Notes under the pieces: generated by a model
Database searches by the model: none
Told to the model about the DNA's origin: nothing
The model's input: the letters and a program-made list of their open reading frames with translations, nothing else
Source: Bradyrhizobium sp.
GTDB lineage: Bacteria; Pseudomonadota; Alphaproteobacteria; Rhizobiales; Xanthobacteraceae
DNA length: 32,445 bases
Reading direction: 5' to 3'
Assembly (NCBI GenBank): GCA_030681365.1
Contig: JAUXWH010000153.1
Location: 1 to 32,445, forward strand
In this document: piece by piece, positions 26,316 through 32,445 of the stretch
How the letters are laid out: each line of letters opens with the position of its first letter
Position numbering within the stretch: the stretch's first letter is position 1
Translations under genes and position numbers: made by a program

Positions 26316-27050
26316 CTATAAAGTCTTGACGGTATGGATGCCGCATTCCGTCTTGGCTCTGCCGCGCCAGCGGCCGGCCCGCGCATCCTCGTCCGGCGAG
26401 GTTCGGCTGCTGCAGGGCATGCACCCGACCGAGAAATAACCCGATGCCGCCAGCGGATGCGGCGGCAATTTTGCGAGCTTGTAGATCGCCTCGATCTCTT
26501 CGCGCGAGACGTTGGCGAACGGATTGAATTTCAGCCTGACGCCGTCGTCCTCGACCACGGCAATGTCGGCGCGCAGCCCGCCCTGGAAACGCTTGCGTCC
26601 GTTGACCCAAGCCGAGAACGGCGCCAGTGCCTGCGCCAGCGGCTCCACCTTGCGGATCCGGCAGCAGGCATCGGGATCGGAGAACCACAATTCGCGGTCC
26701 GGATCGTCGCGCGATAGCGCTTGCTCCAGCGGCTTGATCGAACGGACGTCGCGCAGGCCGAGCGTCGCGATCAGGGTGTCGCGATAGGCCAGCGTCTCCT
26801 CGAACAGCCAGCCGGTATCGAGAAACACCACGGGAATCGCAGGATCGACGTCGGCCATTACCTTGAGCAGCGCCGCCGATTCGGTGCCGAACGACGACAC
26901 CACCGCCAGGCGCTCGCGGCCGACTGCTTGCAGCGCGGTTGCGATCACCTGCGCGGGCGAAGCGGCCCGCAAGCCAGAAGCGAGTTCCTCGGCCAGCGGC
27001 AACCCGCGCGCCGCCTGCACGGGTACGGCCTGTTGCCCGCGCGCGTTCAT
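26316..27050 (-). CDS. cysH: Assimilatory APS reductase, iron-sulfur type
   Basis: A 244-residue enzyme reducing an activated sulfate to sulfite with thioredoxin. The PAPS-reductase fold is seen in LAVVSSFGTESAALLK, VVFLDTGWLFEETLAY, VNGRKRFQGGLR and KFNPFANVS. Two cysteine pairs, Cys129-Cys130 and Cys210-Cys213 (GCMPC), are the known ligands of a [4Fe-4S] cluster that marks enzymes using APS rather than PAPS. The catalytic Cys236 lies in TECGIH. The product feeds sulfite reductase CysI. The start overlaps the DUF934 stop in an ATGA arrangement, so it is translationally coupled. Confidence 0.94.
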   Translation of the reverse strand: MNARGQQAVPVQAARGLPLAEELASGLRAASPAQVIATALQAVGRERLAVVSSFGTESAALLKVMADVDPAIPVVFLDTGWLFEETLAYRDTLIATLGLRDVRSIKPLEQALSRDDPDRELWFSDPDACCRIRKVEPLAQALAPFSAWVNGRKRFQGGLRADIAVVEDDGVRLKFNPFANVSREEIEAIYKLAKLPPHPLAASGYFSVGCMPCSSRTSPDEDARAGRWRGRAKTECGIHTVKTL

Positions 27051-27562
27051 TGGCCGGCGCTTTCGGAGTGACGCAGTTGCATGCGCCGGTGCAGCGCCGT
27101 GATGCGGCCGTCGCCGGTCGGCTGGTAGAACACCGAATAACGCTTGACCGTGGCGGCAAAGGCTTGCGCGTCGCTCTCCTTGTTGACCTGGAAGGCGTCG
27201 AAGCCGGCGCGCAGCATGAATACGAACTGGTCGCGCAGCACCTGGCCGGTGGCGCGCAACTCGCCGCGATAGCCATGCCGCTCCCGCAACACGCGGGCCT
27301 GGCTGTAGGCGCGGCCGTCGCGAAAATTCGGGAACACCAGCGCGACCGCGGCAAGCCGGTCGAGCCAGGGCACGAGATCGTCGACGTCGCGGTTGTTCGG
27401 CCAGATCACGCCTGTCTTGCCTGTCCGCTGCAACAGCGCCTCGGCATCGCCAAGAAAGCGGGCTGCGGAAATCAGGATCCCGCCATCGCCGGGGATTTCG
27501 GCGTCGTCGGCCACATGGACGAGCGCATCGGCGGCGATTTTTCCGCCCTTAACGAGTGGCAT
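27047..27562 (-). CDS. DUF934 protein of the sulfite-reduction operon
   Basis: A 171-residue cytoplasmic protein of the DUF934 family, usually found between cysI and cysH in proteobacteria; the function is not established. Visible are VIWPNNRDVDDLVPWLDRL, a FPNFRDGRAYSQARVLRER segment that is nearly invariant in the family, QVLRDQFVFMLRAGFDAF and YQPTGDGR. It has no cysteines, no signal peptide and no membrane segment, so direct iron-sulfur electron transfer is unlikely and a structural or assembly role is more plausible. It overlaps cysI by 14 bases and cysH by 4. This tight coupling suggests it is needed in fixed ratio to the reductases. Confidence 0.9.
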   Translation of the reverse strand: MPLVKGGKIAADALVHVADDAEIPGDGGILISAARFLGDAEALLQRTGKTGVIWPNNRDVDDLVPWLDRLAAVALVFPNFRDGRAYSQARVLRERHGYRGELRATGQVLRDQFVFMLRAGFDAFQVNKESDAQAFAATVKRYSVFYQPTGDGRITALHRRMQLRHSESAGQ

Positions 27563-29204
27563 AGACCCGCTCCCTGAAAGGTTCGACGCCCAGCCGTTTC
27601 ACCGTGTCGATGAAAAGCTCGTCGGGGCGCGCCCGCAGCGCCAGATAGGCTTCGACGATATCCTCGACCACGTCGGCGACGTCGCCATAGGGCACGGCGG
27701 GTCCGATCAGCGTACCGACCTCGGCCTTCTCGTCGGCGCGGCCACCGATCGTGATCTGGTAGAATTCCTCGCCGTTCTTCTCGACGCCGAGAATGCCGAT
27801 ATGGCCGACGTGATGATGGCCGCAGGCATTGATGCAGCCGGAAATATTGATGTGCAGCCGTCCGATCAGGTTGGCGGTGTCGTGATTGGCAAAGCGCCGG
27901 GTCAATTCCTGGGCGATCGGGATCGAGCGTGCATTGGCGAGCGAACAATAATCCAGTCCGGGGCAGGCGATGATGTCGGAGACCAGGTTGACGTTCGGCG
28001 TCGCGACCCCGATGCTGTCGAGCGCCTTCCACAGCGCCGGCAGGTCGCGCCGCGCAACATGGGGCAGTGCGAGATTCTGTTCGTGGCCGACGCGGATTTC
28101 GCCGAAGGAATATTTGTCGGCGAGATCGGCGATCGCGTCCATCTGGTCGGCAGTGGCGTCGCCGGGCGGACCGCCCACCGGCTTCAGCGACAGCACCACA
28201 ATCGCGTAACCCGGCGCCTTGTGCGGGAAGGTCGAGTTCCTGCGCCATGCCTCAAAATGCGGATCATGCGCCGCCTTCTTCAACTCATCCGGCGTATGCG
28301 GCAGCTTTTCATAGGCCGGATAGCTGAAGCGCGAACGGATGTCCGCGATCACGGAATCGTCGATCTGAAGCGCGCTGTCGCGCATCTGCAGCCATTCCTC
28401 CTCGACTTCCCTGGCGAATTTCTCGATGCCGAGCTCGTGCACCAGGATCTTGATGCGCGCCTTGTAGATATTGTCGCGGCGGCCGTACTGGTTGTAAACG
28501 CGCAGGATCGCCTCGACATAGCTGAGGAGATCGTGGCCGTGCACGAACGGTTTGATCGTTTTGCCGATGAACGGGGTGCGGCCGAGGCCGCCGCCGACCA
28601 GCACCTCGAAGCCGGTTTCGCCATCCGCGTTCTTGTGAAGCCTGAGGCCGATGTCATGCACCTTGATCGCCGCGCGGTCGTGATCGGACGCGGTGATGGC
28701 GAATTTGAACTTGCGCGGCAGGAAGGAGAATTCCGGATGCAGCGTAGTGTACTGCCGCAGCAATTCGGACCAGATCCGCGGATCCTCGACTTCGCCGGGC
28801 GCGACGCCGGCCCATTGGTCCGAGGTGACGTTGCGGGTGTTGTTGCCCGAGGTCTGCATGGCGTGAATGCCGACATCGGCGAGATCGGCCAGCGCATCCG
28901 GCAGTTCGGCGAGCTTGATCCAGTTGAACTGGATGTTCTGCCTTGTGGTGAAATGGCCGTAGCCGCGATCGTATTTGCGCGCGACATGCGCGAGCCGCCG
29001 CAGTTGCTCCGACGACAGCGTGCCATAGGGGATCGCGACCCGGAACATGTAGGCGTGCAGTTGCAGATAGACGCCGTTCTGCAGCCGCAGCATCTTGAAT
29101 TCGTCCTCGGTGAGTTCGCCGGACAGCCGGCGCTTCACCTGATCGCGAAATTCTTCAACGCGTTCGTTGATGATCGTGCGATCGAGTTCGTCATATGCAT
29201 ACAT
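27549..29204 (-). CDS. cysI: Sulfite reductase hemoprotein (siroheme, [4Fe-4S])
   Basis: A 551-residue enzyme carrying out the six-electron reduction of sulfite to sulfide. It starts at MYAYDELDRT, ten bases after the DUF2849 stop; the frame is open for 46 codons further. The two ferredoxin-like half-domains are visible, with GHFTTRQNIQFNW in the first. The siroheme/[4Fe-4S] ligands are Cys414 and Cys420 (CPGLDYCSLANARS) and Cys457 and Cys461 (ISGCINACGHH), in the usual C-X5-C and C-X3-C arrangement. No CysJ flavoprotein gene is present in the window, so electrons probably come from ferredoxin or an unlinked partner. A nitrite reductase role is less likely given the neighbours. Confidence 0.93.
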   Translation of the reverse strand: MYAYDELDRTIINERVEEFRDQVKRRLSGELTEDEFKMLRLQNGVYLQLHAYMFRVAIPYGTLSSEQLRRLAHVARKYDRGYGHFTTRQNIQFNWIKLAELPDALADLADVGIHAMQTSGNNTRNVTSDQWAGVAPGEVEDPRIWSELLRQYTTLHPEFSFLPRKFKFAITASDHDRAAIKVHDIGLRLHKNADGETGFEVLVGGGLGRTPFIGKTIKPFVHGHDLLSYVEAILRVYNQYGRRDNIYKARIKILVHELGIEKFAREVEEEWLQMRDSALQIDDSVIADIRSRFSYPAYEKLPHTPDELKKAAHDPHFEAWRRNSTFPHKAPGYAIVVLSLKPVGGPPGDATADQMDAIADLADKYSFGEIRVGHEQNLALPHVARRDLPALWKALDSIGVATPNVNLVSDIIACPGLDYCSLANARSIPIAQELTRRFANHDTANLIGRLHINISGCINACGHHHVGHIGILGVEKNGEEFYQITIGGRADEKAEVGTLIGPAVPYGDVADVVEDIVEAYLALRARPDELFIDTVKRLGVEPFRERVYATR

Positions 29205-29214
29205 GGATAACGCC

Positions 29215-29529
29215 TTATGCCGGAACCGGAAGCTCGATGGTGACGCCTGCCGACCGGATGTGTTCGCGCAGGTTGCCGGGCTTGACCTTGCCTGAGTCCC
29301 TGATGTCGACCGGCGCGATATAGGCGCCGATCGCTCCGACATCGTCGGCGACCGATTCTGCCAGCAGCGCCCGGGCCTCGTCGGCGGTGCGGACGATCGC
29401 CGCGTCGGACAGTTCGGCCGACCAGGCCTTGGTTGCGGTGCGCCAGATCACGATGCCGTCCCAGGTGCGGTTGGCGGTGATCACGGACGGACCTGTGATC
29501 TTGATCTTTTGTTGCAGTGGAGAGGTCAT
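29215..29529 (-). CDS. DUF2849 protein of the sulfite-reduction operon
   Basis: A 104-residue cytoplasmic protein recognised as DUF2849. It begins MTSPLQQKIKITGPSVITA, then RTWDGIVIWRTATKAWSAEL, and ends in a short segment REHIRSAGVTIELP. The family is found in alphaproteobacteria beside cysG and cysI; no biochemical function is known to me. It has no cysteine, so it is not an iron-sulfur carrier. The ATG overlaps the cysG stop (ATGA) and cysI starts 10 bases after its own stop, so it is bound into the siroheme and sulfite reductase unit. A role in siroheme handover or CysI assembly would fit, as an inference only. Confidence 0.88.
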   Translation of the reverse strand: MTSPLQQKIKITGPSVITANRTWDGIVIWRTATKAWSAELSDAAIVRTADEARALLAESVADDVGAIGAYIAPVDIRDSGKVKPGNLREHIRSAGVTIELPVPA

Positions 29530-30962
29530 GCGGCGGTTTCCAGCAGTTTGGAGAGCACGGAATTGAGATTGGCTTCGCGCCATGGCGCGGAATGCGCGAC
29601 CACGTCGCCGATGATGAGAATGGCCGGGCCGCCGTCGATCTTCTCGACCAGGTCCGGCAGGTCCTGCAACGTTCCGACCGTGGCCTGCGCATCCGGCCGC
29701 GTGACTCGCGCGAACACGCCGACGGGAGTTTGCGGCGAACGTCCGGCCGCGAGCAGGCCTGATCGAACCGATGGCGCCGCGGTCATTCCCATGTAGACGA
29801 CGACCGTCATCTTCTCGTCGGTCAGCGCCGACCAGTCGACGGTTTCGGCATCCCTGGCCTTGTGCGCGGTGAGAAACGTAATGCGCAGCGCCTCGTGCCG
29901 GAACGTCAGCGGCACTTCGAATTGCGCGGCGGCGCCGAGGCCCGCAGTAATTCCCGGCACCACCGAATAGGCGACGCCGGCCGCGCGCAGCGCTTCGATC
30001 TCCTCGCCGCCGCGGCCGAACACGAAGCCATCGCCGCCCTTCAGGCGCACCGCGCGCTGGCCCGATTCCGCGGATTCAATCAGCAGCCTGTTGATGGCAT
30101 CCTGGCCGATGCCGGGCTTGCCGACGCGGCGGCCGACCGGCACGCGCGACGCATCGCGTCGCACCCGATCGAGAACCTCCGGCGAGACCAGTTCGTCGTA
30201 AAAAACCACGTCGGCATCCTGCAGCGCGCGCAACGCCTTGATGGTCAGGAGATCCGGATCGCCCGGGCCGGCGCCGACCAGCGTCACCCTGCCCTCGGCC
30301 TTGCCCGATGCGAGCGCGCCGGCAAAGGCGGAGGCGTCGGAAATATCGTTCAGCGCGGCTTCCGCCTCGTCCTTGCGGCCTTCAAGCACCAGCGCGCCGA
30401 TCGGGCCATCGACCACCCGCTCCCAGAAGCGGCGGCGCAGCGCAAATTCAGGAATGCGGCCATGGATGGCTTTGCGCCAGCGCCCGATGAACGTGGCGAG
30501 ATCGCCGATCCGGGCGGGCAGCACCGCTTCGATGCGCGCGCGCACGCGGCGCGCCACCACCGGCGAGGCGCCGCCGGTGCCGACGGCTACGACGACGTCG
30601 CCGCGATCGATGATGGCGGGAAAGATGAAAGTCGAATGCGCGAGGTCGTCCATCACATTGACGGGAAGACCGACCGCTTTGGCGCGCGCCGACATCGCAA
30701 CCCCGATGTCGCCGGCGCCCGCGCACAGGATCGCGATCACGCCGTTCAAATCGGCCGTCAGCGGATCGCCTTGGGCCAGTTCGATCCGCGCCGCCTCATC
30801 GGCGGCGAGCCCGCTCACATCATGATGGCCGTCTGTCGCGAAGTAGCGGACACGCGCACCCGCCGCCGCCAGCAGGCGCAATTTCGCCCGCGCCAGATCG
30901 CCGGCGCCAACAAGCAGCACCGGTCCGGTTTGCAGGTCGAGAAAGACTGGCAGGAATCGCAT
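29526..30962 (-). CDS. cysG: Siroheme synthase, multifunctional
   Basis: A 478-residue fusion that should convert uroporphyrinogen III to siroheme, the cofactor of CysI. The N-terminal domain (1-150) is the NAD-dependent dehydrogenase/ferrochelatase: a Rossmann motif VLLVGAGDLARAK at about 15-27, NVMDD at 102-106 (the conserved Asp region), and GTGGASPVVARRVRARIE. The C-terminal domain (about 224-470) is the SAM-dependent methyltransferase: VTLVGAGPGDPDLLT, YDELVSPEVL, VGRRVGKPG, RLKGGDGFVFGRGGEE and VVPGITAG. It is the first gene of the minus-strand reductase operon and diverges from cysD with 142 bases between starts. Confidence 0.93.
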   Translation of the reverse strand: MRFLPVFLDLQTGPVLLVGAGDLARAKLRLLAAAGARVRYFATDGHHDVSGLAADEAARIELAQGDPLTADLNGVIAILCAGAGDIGVAMSARAKAVGLPVNVMDDLAHSTFIFPAIIDRGDVVVAVGTGGASPVVARRVRARIEAVLPARIGDLATFIGRWRKAIHGRIPEFALRRRFWERVVDGPIGALVLEGRKDEAEAALNDISDASAFAGALASGKAEGRVTLVGAGPGDPDLLTIKALRALQDADVVFYDELVSPEVLDRVRRDASRVPVGRRVGKPGIGQDAINRLLIESAESGQRAVRLKGGDGFVFGRGGEEIEALRAAGVAYSVVPGITAGLGAAAQFEVPLTFRHEALRITFLTAHKARDAETVDWSALTDEKMTVVVYMGMTAAPSVRSGLLAAGRSPQTPVGVFARVTRPDAQATVGTLQDLPDLVEKIDGGPAILIIGDVVAHSAPWREANLNSVLSKLLETAA

Positions 30963-30990
30963 GCGACACTCGCTGCCCCAACTTGCGGGG

Positions 30991-31016
30991 TTGACTAGAA
31001 TTATTTTCTATATATG
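30991..31016 (+). promoter_or_regulatory. Candidate cysD promoter overlapping a palindrome (cysG/cysD divergent region)
   Basis: TTGACT (30991-30996) is followed by TATATG-type sequence around 31011-31016, at a short spacing of 14 bases or 16 if read as TATGTC. The perfect inverted repeat TAGAA-TTATT-TTCTA (30996-31010) lies between and over these elements. On the other strand TTGAAC (31021-31026 complement) with ATAATT about 17 bases on could drive cysG. The palindrome is therefore well placed to control both directions. This AT-rich stretch stands out in a GC-rich window. Confidence 0.4.
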
Positions 31017-31035
31017 TCTCGTTCAATGCCTGCAA

Positions 31036-31055
31036 AGAGAAATTTTTCCTTCTCT
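31036..31055. promoter_or_regulatory. Inverted repeat in the cysD leader
   Basis: AGAGAA (31036-31041) pairs with TTCTCT (31050-31055) across 8 bases of mostly T and A. It lies 50-70 bases before the proposed cysD start and could be a second regulator half-site pair or an mRNA hairpin. Nothing else establishes its role. Confidence 0.3.
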
Positions 31056-31104
31056 ACTGCGGTGCAACTATAGAATTTTAGCCTCCAAAGGCCAAGGGGC
31101 AGAG

Positions 31105-32022
31105 ATGCATCTTCTCGACAACGATTCCGCCGTCGCCCGGTTGCGCCGCGCTGATCCGCCAAACGGTTCTTCGGCCCAGCAAATCTCGTCCCGGATTTCA
31201 CCCGATGGGCGCCTGCCTCCCCCCACCATGGACCACCTCGACGCGCTCGAGGCGCAGAGCATCTACATCTTCAGGGAGGGCTTCGCGCGGCTGAAGAAGC
31301 TGGCGTTACTGTGGTCGCTCGGCAAGGATTCCAACGTGATGATCTGGCTGGCGCGCAAAGCCTTCTTCGGCCGCGTGCCGTTCCCGGCCCTGCATGTCGA
31401 CACCGGCAAGAAATTTGCCGAGATGTACGCGTTTCGCGATCGCTACGGCAAGGAATGGGAGCTCGACCTGAAGATCGAACCCTGCCCGCCGCTGGAAACC
31501 ATCGATCCCACCCTGCCGCCGGCGGCGCGATCCGCCGCGCGGAAAACCGAGGGGTTGAAGCTCGCGCTCGCCAAATATGGTTTCGACGGATTGATCGCCG
31601 GCATTCGCCGCGACGAGGAAGCCACCCGCGCCAAGGAACGGGTGTTCTCGCCGCGCGGCACCGAGGGCGGATGGGACGTGCGCGATCAGCCGCCGGAATT
31701 CTGGGACCAGTTCAACGCCTCGCCGCCGCCGGGCGCGCATTTGCGCATCCACCCGATCCTGCATTGGACCGAAGCCGACATCTGGGCCTACACCAGGCGC
31801 GAGAACATTCCGATCATCCCGCTCTATCTGGCCAGGGACGGCAAGCGCTATCGCTCGCTGGGCGATCAGGACATCACCAACCCCGTGGCCTCGACCGCCT
31901 CGACTATCGAGGAAATCCTGATCGAACTCGACGGCACAAGGGTGCCGGAACGGGCGGGCCGCGCGCTGGACCACGAAACCGAAGACGCCTTCGAGCGGCT
32001 ACGCGTCGCCGGCTACCTCTAG
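31105..32022 (+). CDS. cysD: Sulfate adenylyltransferase subunit 2 (CysD-like)
   Basis: A 305-residue PP-loop ATP pyrophosphatase that should form APS from ATP and sulfate with its GTPase partner. I start at [12 protein letters not shown] because AAGGGG lies 5-6 bases upstream; the homologous region begins at [18 protein letters not shown], 41 residues later, where no ribosome site is seen. Motifs are the PP-loop [39 protein letters not shown] and [12 protein letters not shown]. The C-terminal region reads [16 protein letters not shown], where typical CysD has RFRTLGCWPLTGAV, so this is a divergent branch. The following gene starts 22 bases on and encodes the GTPase subunit. A fused or alternative PAPS-reductase identity is possible but less likely. 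Confidence 0.88.
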   Translation: MHLLDNDSAVARLRRADPPNGSSAQQISSRISPDGRLPPPTMDHLDALEAQSIYIFREGFARLKKLALLWSLGKDSNVMIWLARKAFFGRVPFPALHVDTGKKFAEMYAFRDRYGKEWELDLKIEPCPPLETIDPTLPPAARSAARKTEGLKLALAKYGFDGLIAGIRRDEEATRAKERVFSPRGTEGGWDVRDQPPEFWDQFNASPPPGAHLRIHPILHWTEADIWAYTRRENIPIIPLYLARDGKRYRSLGDQDITNPVASTASTIEEILIELDGTRVPERAGRALDHETEDAFERLRVAGYL

Positions 32023-32044
32023 CCTATATCGAGTTGAGCGCCCC

Positions 32045-32445
32045 ATGAACATGATCATCCCCACCGCGATATCAACGACGCCCAACGGCACCACGCGCCC
32101 GCAGGTCCGCATCGTCATCGTCGGCCATGTCGATCACGGCAAGTCGACCCTGGTGGGACGCTTGCTGCATGAAACCGGTAGCCTGCCCGAGGGCAAGCTC
32201 GAAATGCTGAGGGCGGTCAGCGCCCGCCGCGGCATGCCGTTCGAATGGTCGTTCCTGCTGGATGCACTGCAGACCGAGCGCGACCAGGGCATCACCATCG
32301 ACACCACCCAGATCAGCTTCCGCACCCGCTCGCGCGACGTGGTGTTGATCGACGCGCCCGGCCATGCCGAATTCCTGCGCAATATGATCACCGGCGCCTC
32401 GCAGGCGGACGGCGCGGTCCTGATCATCGACGCGCTGGAAGGCGT
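32045..32445 (+). CDS. cysN: CysN-like GTPase subunit of sulfate adenylyltransferase, 3' end outside the window
   Basis: The first 133 residues of a translational-GTPase-type protein; the rest is cut off. The P-loop reads GHVDHGKST (G1), the switch I region [14 protein letters not shown] (G2), and [12 protein letters not shown] (G3). These match the elongation-factor superfamily to which CysN belongs. CysN normally couples GTP hydrolysis to ATP sulfurylase. The G1 loop is of the EF-Tu type (GHVDHGKS) where well-known CysN and NodQ have GSVDDGKS, and the spacing of the segment before switch I also differs. Position right after cysD supports the role. Whether an APS kinase (CysC) is fused at the C-terminus cannot be seen. 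Confidence 0.82.
   Translation, partial: MNMIIPTAISTTPNGTTRPQVRIVIVGHVDHGKSTLVGRLLHETGSLPEGKLEMLRAVSARRGMPFEWSFLLDALQTERDQGITIDTTQISFRTRSRDVVLIDAPGHAEFLRNMITGASQADGAVLIIDALEG

Noticed and set aside
27393..29210. A 605-codon open frame on the plus strand opposite cysI
   Set aside because: It mirrors cysI codon by codon in GC-rich DNA, has no recognisable domain or ribosome site, and is antisense to a protein with intact cofactor ligands.

Overview
The window is GC-rich chromosomal DNA from an alphaproteobacterium. Gene content, protein style and the intergenic palindromes suggest the Bradyrhizobium/Nitrobacteraceae group. This is an inference from recognised families, not a database match. 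I see no tRNA, rRNA, CRISPR array, transposase, integrase or phage gene. No stretch longer than about 260 bases lacks a gene, and most of the larger gaps hold palindromic repeats or candidate control sites.

Layout: (1) 1-1020, the 3' end of a GGDEF-EAL c-di-GMP phosphodiesterase. (2) 1078-5880, all on the minus strand, an iron/siderophore uptake block: AraC-type regulator, FhuA-like TonB-dependent receptor, PepSY membrane protein and a 69-residue membrane protein, the last three with overlapping ends. (3) 6087-9418, two small DUF proteins, a membrane diguanylate cyclase and UTP-glucose-1-phosphate uridylyltransferase (galU). (4) 9670-13452, an MltB-type lytic transglycosylase, a DUF459/SGNH-like protein lacking the usual Ser and His, and a CsbD-like membrane protein. 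(5) 13547-16332, two divergent SDR dehydrogenases and a TauD/TfdA dioxygenase whose C-terminus runs into an intergenic repeat. (6) 16348-19574, YqgE, a DsbD-alpha-like periplasmic protein and a polysaccharide flippase. (7) 19698-22267, 3-hydroxybutyrate dehydrogenase paired with a patatin-like protein, and a CAP-domain lipoprotein. (8) 22421 to the end, a complete assimilatory sulfate cluster.

The sulfur cluster is the functional centre. On the minus strand, cysG-DUF2849-cysI-DUF934-cysH are tightly packed (overlaps or gaps of 10 nt or less) and should make siroheme, sulfite reductase and an iron-sulfur APS reductase. After a gap with a candidate promoter come the sulfate-binding protein, cysT, cysW and cysA. 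On the plus strand, diverging from cysG, cysD and the start of a cysN-like GTPase supply ATP sulfurylase. The carriers of two cysteine pairs in CysH and of siroheme in CysI fit the route sulfate -> APS -> sulfite -> sulfide without PAPS.

Most of the window is recognisable housekeeping or accessory metabolism, and I found no clearly new multi-gene system. The best leads are the atypical CysD/CysN pair, the two uncharacterised proteins embedded in the sulfite-reduction operon, the degenerate SGNH protein, the repeat-derived tail with a 12-G run on the dioxygenase, and the palindromes at the iron and sulfur promoters. Start codons were chosen by eye from ribosome-binding sites, signal peptides and family length, so some may be off by a few codons.
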